A stretch of DNA of 64,000 nt from Branchiostoma floridae (lineage: Eukaryota; Chordata; Leptocardii; Amphioxiformes; Branchiostomatidae). The notes below the pieces were generated by a model, which saw only the letters and a program-made list of their open reading frames with translations, did not search any database and was not told the DNA's origin. Both the position numbers and the translations under genes were made by a program. Positions within the stretch are counted from its first letter, which is position 1. Every line of letters begins with the position of its first letter. Positions 38,260 to 49,100 of this stretch are shown here, piece after piece. The stretch is from assembly GCF_000003815.2 (NCBI RefSeq), contig NC_049991.1, forward strand, positions 11,690,917 through 11,754,916, given 5' to 3'.

Positions 38260-41200
38260 ATGATGGCGAATCTTGCCGTGTTGAACCTTGTGATCGTCGC
38301 TGTTGGTATAGCACAAGGCTTGTCAGTTCGGGACTTCCCTGAAGTGAATGACAGGCCGATCATCGGTGAGTATAAAACATGGCTATAACTTTATAAGTAT
38401 AACCTGTTTATCAACTTTTGCCTCATTACATTATATATTTTTGCACTGTCATTGTGCCAGTTAGTGGCGACATTTGGCAACAGGAACTCCCAAACAGATT
38501 ATGAGTGGGGCGGGAAAATAAAAAGCTGGGAATAGCTCTGCCTCACATGCAATGCTCTCTTTTCTCACATTCCTTTGATCTTCCTATGACAGGTGTAATT
38601 GCACAGGCTTCAGGAGGAGCCATAGCAAAGTTCGGGAAAACCTACATCCCTGCCTCCTACATCAAGTACTTGGAGAGTGCAGGTGCTCGTGTGGTGCCAA
38701 TCAGGTCAGGATCTTTAAAAAAGGGCTGTCAAAATTATCTGGAAATCATCATTAAGTTCTATTGAAAATCATATACTATCAAATGTTAAATGTATTGCAG
38801 CATGATCATATTTGTGACAGTGTTGATTTTCATTGTGTACAGATGTTGGCATTTTACTTTACTATTAAAAGTAAAGTAAAATGCCAACATTTGTACACGA
38901 GTCCCTCATAGACATATTCTTTATGTTGACACCATTTTCTGTCCCCAGGGTTAACTTGACTACAGCTGAATACACCAAGCTCTTCAACTCCTTAAATGGG
39001 TATGTAAGTTGTGAAAGTGTGTAGTTTATAAAGCAGTATCAAGAGGATACTGGGATCCTTATCAACATTACGATTTTGCCTTCCTAATTCTGCTTGGAGA
39101 TTAGGGTATCCCACTATAGCAGGTGTGTTTTATCAATGAGCTTTTGTCTTGGTTGTATCAAGGACATTATATAATGTCCTTGGTATATATTTAAGGACAT
39201 TATATAACCTCCTTAGTTGTATTGTCTGCAAGCAGTGACACAGCATTTCTTCCTGTTGTTCAGGGTCCTGTACCCAGGGGGCAGTGTTAACCTGTTCACT
39301 TCTGGCTATGCCAAGTCAGCCAAGATATTTTATGATCTTGCTATCAAGGTAAGTTTCATACTGTAAGCAAATTAAGCACTTCTGTATCATGATTTTCATC
39401 ACTGTTACCACAGATTGATTAGTAATTCCCTATTTTTCTCATTTAGTAATTTGTTAACAAAGATAGGCATTGATGGGGCAACTAGGTGTGAATTTCCTCC
39501 TACAATGCCCGGAAACAAGAACTGAGTGCAATAGAACTGATATGCCATCACATAAAATAGCCAGACTTGTAGAGCCTTCTATCAAAAGAGGCTATGCTTC
39601 ACAGTTTTATGTCTTTTGTCAGGATGAGGATTCAATGGAGTCTTCTTGGTGCCTATCCTAAGGTTTACCAGAATCACTGACACATTTGAACCCCTCAGGC
39701 TTTTGATGAAGGGGACTACTTCCCTGTGTGGGGGACCTGTATGGGGTTTCAGCAGCTGACAGCCCTGACCAGTGACAGGAATGTGCTGACCACTTGTAAA
39801 GGAACAGAAAACAAATCTTACAAACTGAACTTCTCAAAAGGTAAGGTTCCAGAGTGGCCACGATTGGGTAACGGTATATGGATGAGTGAAAGCTCTGATT
39901 CTCGAGCTTTGAAATGCATCTTGGATAGAAGCAGTTTTCGTCAGGTGTGTACTTTGTATGAATGCCACCAATAATTAATTTTTCCTAACCTGCTCAGGTT
40001 CTAACACAGCTTACAATGTGGTTATGATAAAAGGCACAAAATTAGATCCTATAGAATTATTGCATTTTTTTATTTACAAATTAGTACATGTAGCAGTAGT
40101 AATAGTAAATCATTTCTTCCCCATAGATTACATGTCCAGCAGGATGTTTGGTAAGGTTCCTGTGGACATCCTGACAGACTTGGCAACTTTACCTCTCACA
40201 CCAAACTTCCACAAGTACTGCCTCACACCTCAGGTAACATGAGTTCTGCCTCGCATTTCAAGTAACATGAGCATTACCTCACACCTCAGGTAACATGAGT
40301 ACTGCCTCACACCTCAGGTAACATGAGTATAGCCTCACACCTCAGGTAACATGAGTATAGCCTCACACCTCAGGTAACATGAGTACAGCCTCACACCTCA
40401 GGTAACATGAGTACTGTCTCACACCTCAGGTAACATGAGTACTGCCTCACACCTCAGGTAACATGAGTACTGCCTCACACCTCAGGTAACATGAGTACTA
40501 CCTCAGACTGCAGGTAACATGAGTACTGCCTCACACCTCAGGTAACACGAGTACTACTTACACTTTAGGTAATGAGATAGTGGAAAGTTAATAAAACACC
40601 ATATTAAATGTGACAAGAATACTTACAGGTAGCAAGGTAAACTAGACAATCCTAGATTTGTGATGACTGCTTAGAGGACTAATGTTACAGTACCAAATAA
40701 TCTATGTTGTTCAAATGTCTTCATTTGATTTTTTGTTATTCTTGAATTCATGACATTTGCTTCATTGTGTGGTTGTCAGTCATGAAGATTTTCATTTATT
40801 TCTTGAATATTTGTACCTTCCAGATTTTTACAGATGATGCAAAGTTGAAGAGCTTTTACAAGATTCTGTCCACAAATACTGATGATGATGGTATGGAGTT
40901 TGTGTCCAGCATGGAAGGTAAGTTCTAATAGGAACAACCCTAGCTTACATGATAGTATTCTTGCAACTTGGGAATATGAATTGTGGTTTATGCATTAAGA
41001 TTTCAATTGTACATGTATGACATCTACAATCTTTCGATTTAATGTTTCCATAGTTGTGTTTGACTCATCGTGTTTGACATTTTAAATCATTCTACATTCC
41101 AAAGCCTTGGATCACTTTATCATTGGGTGGAACTGCTCAAGAAAAATACTACAGTTACAATATTTTATATCAGATGAACTTATTCTAATACATAAATATC

Positions 41201-43731
41201 AAGGCTGATGGTTGACCAGACCCAGACATTTATTAAACAAAGTTTATCCTCACTCTCAAGTCTCCTGCTATGGCAATATGTTTTTTGTCTCATGTTGCAG
41301 CCATCAAATATCCCGTCTATGGAGTCCAGTGGCATCCAGAGAAGAACAACTTTGAATTTGGCTCTATACTGAAGATCACACATTCAGATGCTGCAACCAG
41401 GGTGTCACAAGCAATGGCAAACTTCTTAGTTAGTGAAGGTGAGTAGTAAAGACCATTTGATATGTGTAAATGGCTGTCAGTTTAAGGCCATATGATATGT
41501 GGTCTACTTTCAAAAGTTCATCAGACTCCTTTCCTTAGTGTCAAAAGGTCAAGTAGCTAGGCTAGCGGACACGAGCTCAACAGGCCATGGGTTCAGTTCC
41601 TGGCATTCCTGGATAGATGATGTGTCCTGACCTTGGGAAAGGTATTTTCCTTGACTTTTCTCACTCTGCCCAGGGTACCTGACTTCATTTTGGGATGTAA
41701 AACAAAACACAGTGGAAGGAGACAGGCTCTGCCTTCCTGTACCATGACCTATACACAGGCTATGGGACTACCTTAACCTTTACCTTAATGATATGTGGTC
41801 TACATAATATGTTTTACCCATAATACCAAGATCAAATGTACATGTATCTGCAATTCCTTTGGTTGTCTATGATTGACTATGAAGTTGCTTTAATAACATG
41901 TACCTTTTAGTTGACACAGTATGGTTGCAATGCTCTGTGCTGCACTGCATGTTTGCTCTACTCTGTACAGCTCTGCATGACATCATCAGCTGACTTCCGA
42001 CCATCCTTGACTTGAGGGTTTGCCCCTCCTCATCAGTGCTATCCCTGTATGGCAGGTTGGAGCGGCAACAGTGGCCAACCGTTACCCATCTTGCTTGTCT
42101 TCCATGCGCTTTCCCTGCATCCCTGCCATACCCAATGGAACACTGCCTTAGCCACTTGTACAAGGTTCTTAAAAACTACCTTTCTCTTCTCAATCAGTTC
42201 TTTTGTTAATAGTCCCCAGTGCTCCAAGAGCCCTCCACACTGTTTGGCTCACGCTCAAGTACTTTCATTTGGAAGCCGCGGCCCTTCCAATCGTGCCATA
42301 GGTCATGGTATTTCTCTGCTTTCTTCTAATTTGTTTCCTTCTAGAGCATGGTGAGCTCTATTATTAATAAGGTGTGCTAAAGGAAAGAATAACCATTCCA
42401 ATGTCCCTGCTTTACCGCATGGTGCTGCAGCGAGGAAAAGCACACACAAATTCCCCACTTTGGCAGAGGAGGTGGCTGCTCTAATCTACAACTATGCACC
42501 TGTCTACACTGGGAATGTCACCATCAGTGATCAGACATACTTCATTGACTGAAGTAGGTACGCCATGCTGGCTGATGTGTGCGCTAGTCACTTCAGTACT
42601 AACAACTTCCTTATACCTCAAACCACATTTATTTCGTTTTGTTTCACATAACCAGTGCCTTTAGAAGTAACACACTTAGTTTTTGTACAGTAGGTACAAT
42701 ACAGGACAGGTAAGTTTAATCCACTCACACTGGGACGGACCCTTACCCTTTTTAAATAAGTGAGGTTTGGCTCTCCTGATGGGACTTTGTAATGCCATTT
42801 GAGGAGTCGATTGAGGACATAATGTTAGGTGTTAAGTACCTTTCCAAAGGGCAGAAAATCAGCTAGGGATTCAAACTATGGAAATCGTGCACACTTGATG
42901 CATTATCATATACATATAGTTTGTGTTCTTTGTTTTCAATCAGCACTCTCCTATATAAGTACTCAAATATTGTAAGTTTTCAGGTGCAGCCAACTACACA
43001 CCAGTACATGCACATTCAGATGCCTTTAGTATCAGGAAACTGCCATGTAGACAAAGTTAAAAAATGTTCTAATGTGCTTATACAGTTTCAAGCAACAGAC
43101 CTTGTACTAAGTTAAAGCTTTATGTTGTTCCATGAGAGAGATGTCATTCATAGGGGTGGGTACCGTTATAGAAAATTCAGGTCCAGAGGATCAGGTCCAG
43201 GTCCGGACCTGAACCTGGACCTGCTTCATTATGTGAAAGCTTGTGAATGGACGATACTCAAAACAATGGTCCATTTTGCTACAAAGAAATCTGTTTTGTG
43301 CAGTATTCGACTCCCACTGGCGCTTTAAAAAATCCGACAAGGCTAACTACCTCTGTACGATTGACTGTAAAAGTTGGTAAAGATGACTATAGAGTCTACT
43401 CTGCTTTGACCTTGTTATTTTCCTAGACCAGTAACCCCGAAAACGTGCGAATGCCTGGCTATATAATCAGTTCAAATTCCAGTCAGTCCAACATCCGGTC
43501 CATGGAATTTTTTCAGGTCCGGTTTTTCTGGAACGGTCCAATGAGAAAAACCGGTTTTCTACTGGTACCCAGCCCTAGTCATTCACATTGTGTTTTACTA
43601 CAGCCAGAAAAAGTCAGCACAAGTTTGCCAGCCCTGAGGAAGAGTGCTGTGCTCTGATCTACAACTACACACCTGTGTACACTGGGACAGCAGCTGCGTC
43701 ACACTTCGAGCAGTGCTACTTTTTTGATTAG
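38260..43731 (+). CDS. GGH: gamma-glutamyl hydrolase, tandem copy 2
   Basis: Same enzyme family and exon plan as copy 1. Exons: 38260-38365, 38593-38704, 38949-38999, 39264-39348, 39699-39840, 40127-40233, 40824-40917, 41301-41438, then 42431-42552 (9a) or 43604-43731 (9b). Every exon has the same length as in copy 1. Catalytic Cys132 ([10 protein letters not shown]) and His244 (GVQWHPEK) are kept, as is the signal peptide. Differences from copy 1 are scattered substitutions such as GGAIAKF for EGARATF and PGGSVNLF for PGGGVDMF, and exon 7 begins with Ile instead of Asn. Upstream sequence (from 38099) is almost the same as that of copy 1. No frame break is seen, so the gene is probably active. 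Confidence 0.94.
38835..38898. repeat. perfect hairpin in GGH2 intron 2
   Basis: GTGTACAGATGTTGGCATTT and on is followed after a very short loop by its inverse, ending AAATGCCAACATTTGTACAC; arms are about 30 bp. Copy 3 shows the simple, unduplicated sequence here, so the inverted arm is a local gain in copy 2. Confidence 0.85.
40234..40570 (+). repeat. 28-bp minisatellite of splice-donor units, GGH2
   Basis: Same unit as in copy 1, about twelve copies, starting at the exon 6 donor. Some units have AGTATAGCC in place of AGTACTGCC, so the array has evolved separately. Copy 3 has none (CAG|GTCAGTAACATGACTAC). Confidence 0.95.
42431..42552 (+). CDS. GGH copy 2 alternative terminal exon 9a
   Basis: Encodes a C-terminus with [19 protein letters not shown] and ending ISDQTYFID, then TGA. 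Length and phase equal copy 1 exon 9a. Confidence 0.75.
43151..43577. mobile_element. 427-bp non-autonomous hAT-type transposon in GGH2
   Basis: Terminal inverted repeats TAGGGGTGGGTACC and GGTACCCAGCCCTA, flanked by the 8-bp direct repeat GTCATTCA (43143-43150 and 43578-43585). Copy 1 has a single GTCATTCA and no insert. An 8-bp target duplication with TAGGG-type ends fits the hAT superfamily. It lies less than 30 bp from the acceptor of exon 9b. Confidence 0.92.
43604..43731 (+). CDS. GGH copy 2 alternative terminal exon 9b
   Basis: Encodes a C-terminus with [19 protein letters not shown] and ending FEQCYFFD, then TAG. The Cys-Cys pair in the middle is peculiar to this copy (Arg-Ser in copies 1 and 3). 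Confidence 0.8.
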
Positions 43732-44519
43732 GAAAATAAATGGTCAAACAGGATCTAAATGCAGTTATGTATTTTAAGGTGATGGTGTCATAATGATGAT
43801 CAAGCAAAAAAATCTAAAGCAAGTCACTGTATGAGGTTTTTAATCCTTCAATCCATATTTTTACTCATGAAAGAAAAGTGTACTTTTAGAAAGTCCTAAG
43901 ATCACTACCTCCAATACTACAGCAAAACAGTATGTTTTAAGAATTACTTTGATTGCTTCATCAATGTCTTGTTATGTACATGTAGCTTTCGGACTTCCAT
44001 ATTGTTTTTAACAAAGAAAGAGCAGGTTATGATCCAGCTATAATAGCAAGTGTGTACGTACTGTACGATGTACCATAATTAATGTAGCCCAGAGTGTTTT
44101 AACTTAAGTGCCATGAGCAAACAATAAGGAAGCTTTACAAACATGGACCAAATTCCGCTGTGTGCCTATTAATGTTTGAAATGAAACTGCTATGATCAAG
44201 GTTGAAAAAAAAAAAACTCTCTTTGCTATGATGATTTCCCTGAACTCTAGGCATCACCATCTCCATAAGATGTGAAAAACTTATATTATGTTTGATCTAT
44301 GCAAATTGGTCGTTTTTAAATAATGTTCACATGCAATCTTTATGGTGCCTGTAAAGACTATTTGTATTTCAGTTCATATTGCTGCTATGACTTTCAAAAA
44401 TATAAATCATGTGTATATTACTCGTCTTCTGGAGTGATTTTATTTTTCGAGTTTTACTTTCCTGATCTTTGTGTTCTTCATTTCTGTAAATGTGTGTAAT
44501 GCTAATGCCACTGCCAGCT

Positions 44520-45030
44520 AGTGTGAGGATCCCGGGGTAGAATTAGGATGGTACCCATGCTAATTATAATGTCACGTTTGTGAAGATTATACATCCAGGA
44601 ATATAATGAATAGATGAAAGTTGAATCTCTTCTTCTGGATAAATCAAATTTAATTCAGACGTTTCAAACGACATCCGTCGTTCTTCTTCAGTGAAATAAA
44701 AATAAAAGTTTACAACTCTGCGGAATAAGGAATACTTCTTACGTTCTAAATAAACAAAAAGGTAACGGCTAAGGTGTTCTAAAGTAAATATGGTAGGTAA
44801 CTACAGAGGTATTCTAAACAGTGTTCTAAATAAACAAAAAGGTAACTGACAAAGGTTCTGTGATACATTCTAGCAAAATAAGAAAGGCTAACAAGGGATA
44901 TAATGATAATAAGTGTCTATATATCAATAAAACCACCATTTATCGTCCATCTCTCAATCGGAAGGGGGGGCTGAGAACTGACCTTTCCAGTGCTTGGAAT
45001 GATGTTTTAAAGTAAATGATGGTGGTAATT
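44520..45030. repeat. repeat-rich spacer between GGH2 and GGH3
   Basis: About 44620-44700 contains GACGTTTCAAACGACATCCG and TCTTCTTCAGTG, a phrase like those at ends of retroelements. A direct repeat (TCTAAATAAACAAAAAGGTA) occurs near 44745 and 44825. No coding signal. Confidence 0.4.
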
Positions 45031-45136
45031 AGCCTAGAATCCAGTCTTGTTAGCTGCTTTGTTCCGCTCCCGAAGGTCGCTACTCGCCAGTAGCGAGTAG
45101 CGACCTTCGGGTGCGGAACAAAGCTAACAAGACTGG
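45030..45136. mobile_element. foldback element upstream of GGH3 exon 1, first copy
   Basis: A long hairpin: CCAGTCTTGTTAGCTGCTTT, then CCGAAGGTCGCTACTCGC, mirrored by GCGAGTAGCGACCTTCGG and AACAAAGCTAACAAGACTGG. It begins TAGCCTAGAATCCAG, like the foldback at 57436. It ends about 80 bp before the first exon 1 copy. Confidence 0.85.
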
Positions 45137-45217
45137 AGTAGCGAGCTGACTGGAGTAACACATGTAGTTTACATGTGTCCATAACGTTACATCTACTACG
45201 GGTACTAAACCATCACG

Positions 45218-45320
45218 ATGGTGAATCTTGCCGTGTTGAGCCTTGTGATCGTCGCTGTTGGTACAGCACAAGGCTTGTCAGTTCGGGACTTCCCTGAAGT
45301 GAATGACAGGCCAATCATTG
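45218..45320 (+). CDS. duplicate first exon of GGH copy 3
   Basis: Intact ATG, signal-peptide codons and donor (ATTG|GTGAGTGACA), nearly the same as the exon at 46144-46246, 926 bp downstream; one difference is Leu for Phe after the signal peptide (GLSVRDF against GFSVRDF). It could act as an alternative first exon with its own promoter or be skipped. Confidence 0.8.
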
Positions 45321-45955
45321 GTGAGTGACATGGATAATTTCATATTTACAAACAGGAGGGTCAAGTTTATGATGGCGTTTATGACCCCCTCCCCCCAAAA
45401 AAAGTATGTTGGAGAGGAGCAAAATCAAGCTGAAACACTGGTGTATTTTTCATTTCAGAGAGTCCTGATTTCAAAATTTCGTCAGACCTCCCAAGGACGT
45501 TATATCTGATAGAATGTCCTTGGACCTCCTTTGTGACGGTTCGCCCCTTAGGGGCTAGACATGGTGAAAATAATGTTGCGGGAGCGTCCCTCTCAAAAAC
45601 CTTTAACTAATAGAAATTTTACTACTTGAGTTAGTTTACAAGCAGAATGACTGCCCTTCAAATGCAGAAAATGACATTTCAGAGGGTCAAGATTTCAACA
45701 TTTTCTCTGGACCTCCCTGCAACGGCCTGTGCCTCCGGCACTCATGACAACACAGTGAAAATAGGTGGGGGGTTGTCCTCGCCCACAAACGTCTCTTTCT
45801 TTAACATCAAACTTAACAGTCTGCCAGCAAAATTTTGAGAAATATAGGAAATGGCGTTTCAGATCTGCCAAGTGTGTACCCGGGAAGACATCTATAGATT
45901 TTCCTTTTTTCTCAGAAACATTTCAGTGGAATGCCCTGCCTGCCTCGGTGGTAAT

Positions 45956-46064
45956 TAGCCTGGAATCCAGTCTTGTTAGCTGCTTTGTTCCACTCCCGAA
46001 GGTCGCTACTCGCTACTGGCAAGTAGCGACCTTCGGGAGCGGAATAAAGCTAACAAGACTGGAG
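45956..46064. mobile_element. foldback element upstream of GGH3 exon 1, second copy
   Basis: Second copy of the hairpin at 45030-45136, carried along with the duplicated exon 1. It begins TAGCCTGGAATCCAGTCTTG. Confidence 0.85.
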
Positions 46065-46143
46065 TAGCAACCTGACTGGAGTAACACATGTAGTTTACAT
46101 GTGTCCATAACGTTACATCTACTACGGGTACTAAACCATCACG

Positions 46144-49100
46144 ATGGTGAATCTTGCCGTGTTGAGCCTTGTGATCGTCGCTGTTGGTACAGCACAAGGC
46201 TTTTCAGTTCGGGACTTCCCTGAAGTGAATGACAGGCCAATCATTGGTGAGTGACATGGATAATTTCATTCAAATTTGATTGTTGTTTACAAACAGGAGG
46301 GTCAAGTTTATGATGGCGTTTATGACCCCCCCCCCCTCCAAAAAAAAGTATGTTGGAGAGGAGCAAAATCAAGCTGAAACACTGGTGTATTTTTCATTTC
46401 AGAGAGTCCTGATTTCAAAATTTCGTCAGACCTCCCAAGGACGTTATATCTGATAGAATGTCCTTGGACCTCCCTTGTGACGGTTCGCTCCTTAGGGGCT
46501 AGACATGGTGAAACTAATGTTGCAGGAGTGTCCCTCTCAAAAACCTTTAACTAATAGAAATTTTACTACTTGAATTAGTTTACAAGCAGAATAACTGCCC
46601 CTCAAATCAGAAAATGACATTTCAGAGGGTCAAGATTTCAACATTTTCTCTGGACCTTCCCTGCGAAGGCTTGTGCCTCCGGCACTCATGACAACCAAGG
46701 ACATGCTTGTGACAACACAGTGAAAATATGTGGGGGTGTGTTATCGCCCACAAACGTCTCTTTCTTTAACATTTAACTTAACAGTCTGCCAGCAAAATTT
46801 GGAGAAATATAGGAAATGGCGTTTCAGATCTGCAAACGGCGTACCCTGGAAGACATCTAACGCTAGTTAGATTCGTTGTTTTATAAAAATGGGTATTTTA
46901 ACATTTCAGACCAACGACATGGGTTTCAAATGTCAAAATTTCAATATATTGCAATGCGAAACTATCTTCCATCCACTTGACGATCGCAAAATACCCTATT
47001 TTTATATACAATGGATATAGGTTACCCTACGGATAAAGGTGAACTAACGTTATAGATTTTCCTTTTTCCCAGAAACATTTCAGTGGAATGCCCTGCCTGG
47101 CTCGGTGGTAATAGCTCAGAGCACTGTTGAGTCTTTACATGCCAGGCAGGAGGCCTGCCCACCCTGATCAGGGACCTCAAGGTGTCAGAACACAGTATTT
47201 ATCCGCGACCCCCGTCCCCAAAAGTAGTTTGTGTTAAAATAGTGCACCGCTGTACTTGCAAGTGCCGTAGTTATTCTTCCGTGCACAACAGCGATGTGGA
47301 AACTGTGGTGAATGGTAGAGGATAATAATTGGTGTTATATAAGTTGGATTACGTTGCTTCTTCGGCCAGCGGGAATTTGTGCCTTAATTGATACTGTTAC
47401 CGGCACTTCCTGTTCGTCGACTGCAGTTCCTTGACCTCCGATGGGGGTCAAATCAAAGTGTCTTTTATAGAAAAACGAGCAGGCAAATCTATGCTCATTT
47501 TCAGATATTTTGTAGGTTGTACCCTCGACTTCAACACAAAATTCTTGTAAATTGTATCTGCACCTTTCTATAGGTTTTGAGTCGTCGAACCACTTCACTT
47601 TGAGGTCCTTATATCCATGTAAATCCCCATAGGCGAAAAGCTGTGTTCTGAGACCTCAACCATTCCCCCCCCCCCCCTTACGTTGCCCCTTGCGGGGCTA
47701 TGGGGGGGGGGGGGGGGGAGGTAACCTCAAAGTAGTAGAGAGTTTCCCCAGACCAACTTTGCGACAGCTCTCGCCTTCCACGCTCAAAATCGTGAAAATA
47801 TTTTTGGGGCATCCTCAATAGCTTAAAACTAAAACCATGCATGTGTCTTGCTGATAGAATTGCCAGTTAACCTTAGCTCAATTGTCTGGCAGCAAAATTT
47901 GCCCCTCGAAATGCAGCAAATAGCATTTTTGAGGGTCAAGATTTCAATTTTCCAGACCCCCCCTGACGCGTCGCACCTTTCATGCTCCATGTGCTGACAA
48001 TTTTGTCAGAAAAAGTTCGCCCCCCCAACGATTTTTTTTTTTTCGCCCTATCGCTCCATATTCTTTATGAAAAAATCCGTGAACCAAGAAATTAAATGGG
48101 TGTGGCCTTATTGCCAAAAATCGACAACAGGAACTCCCAAACAAATTAAAAGAATGGGATAGGATTGGGAAAAATGAAAAAAGGTGGGAACAGCTCTGCC
48201 TTACATGCAATGCTCTCTTACCTCACTTTCCTTTTATGTTCCTGCACAGGTGTAATTGCACAGGCTTCAGGTGAAGCCAGAGCAAAGTTCGGGAAAACCT
48301 ACATCCCTGCCACCTACATCAAGTACTTGGAGAGTGCAGGCGCACGTGTGGTGCCAATCAGGTTAGAATCTTTCTGTCAAAATTGTCTGGAAATCAAGGA
48401 GCTTTCATCAATCTGATGAAAGCTCCTTGCTGGAAATAATCATTAAATTCCATCAAAAATCATGTACTAAATGTATTCCAACATGGCCATATTTGTGACA
48501 GGGTTGATGTTAATTGTGTGCAAATGTTAGCATTCTACTTTACTGAGCAGAGTCCTTCGTAGACATATTCAATATGTTGGCACCCTTTTCTGTCCCCAGG
48601 GTTAACTTGACTACAGCTGAATACACCAAGCTCTTCAACTCCTTAAATGGGTATGTAAGTAGTGAAAGTGTGTAGAAATATAGAGGGGCGAGTAAGAAAA
48701 GAAAGAAACAAACATGCTGACACCCGGGATCGAACCGGAGTCGGCGGATTACAAATCAAAGGTGCAGACCATTCGGCCGAAAAGGCTTAAGCCGTTTGGC
48801 GTCTTCAGTTTAGCAGTCCATGAAGCACACTGTTACAAGTAACTTTACAAAGCAGTATCAACAAGATGTTGGGAGACTCAGAAAAGTTGTGATTTTGCCT
48901 GTCTACATCTGCTTGGGGATTCAGGTGTTGATTGATGTTGTATTGACAGCAAGTGAGCAAGCCAGTGACACAGCATTTTTTTCCTGTTGTTCAGGGTCCT
49001 GTACCCAGGGGGCGGTGTTAACAAGTTCACTTCTGGCTATGCCAAGTCAGCCAAGATATTTTATGATCTTGCTCTCAAGGTTAGTTTCATGCAGTCTTTT

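Larger units (their letters stand above)
45330..48120. repeat. repeat-filled intron 1 of GGH copy 3
   Basis: Two long related segments (45330-45950 and 46256-46870) share GACCTCCCAAGGACGTTATA, CCTTAGGGGCTAGACATGGT and TCAGAGGGTCAAGATTTCAA. A more distant version occurs at 47700-48000 (GAGGGTCAAGATTTCAA, TTGCGGGGCTATGG). These look like diverged units of one repeat family. A poly-C and poly-G pair at 47665-47718 could form a hairpin or G-quadruplex. Confidence 0.6.

Noticed and set aside
44940-45271. Minus-strand frames over GGH3 exon 1 copies
   Set aside because: They are antisense to the exon and hairpin and occur twice because of the duplication.
48730-48790. tRNA-Thr gene
   Set aside because: B box and anticodon region are tRNA-like but no acceptor stem pairs, and a second dispersed copy exists; it is a SINE head.
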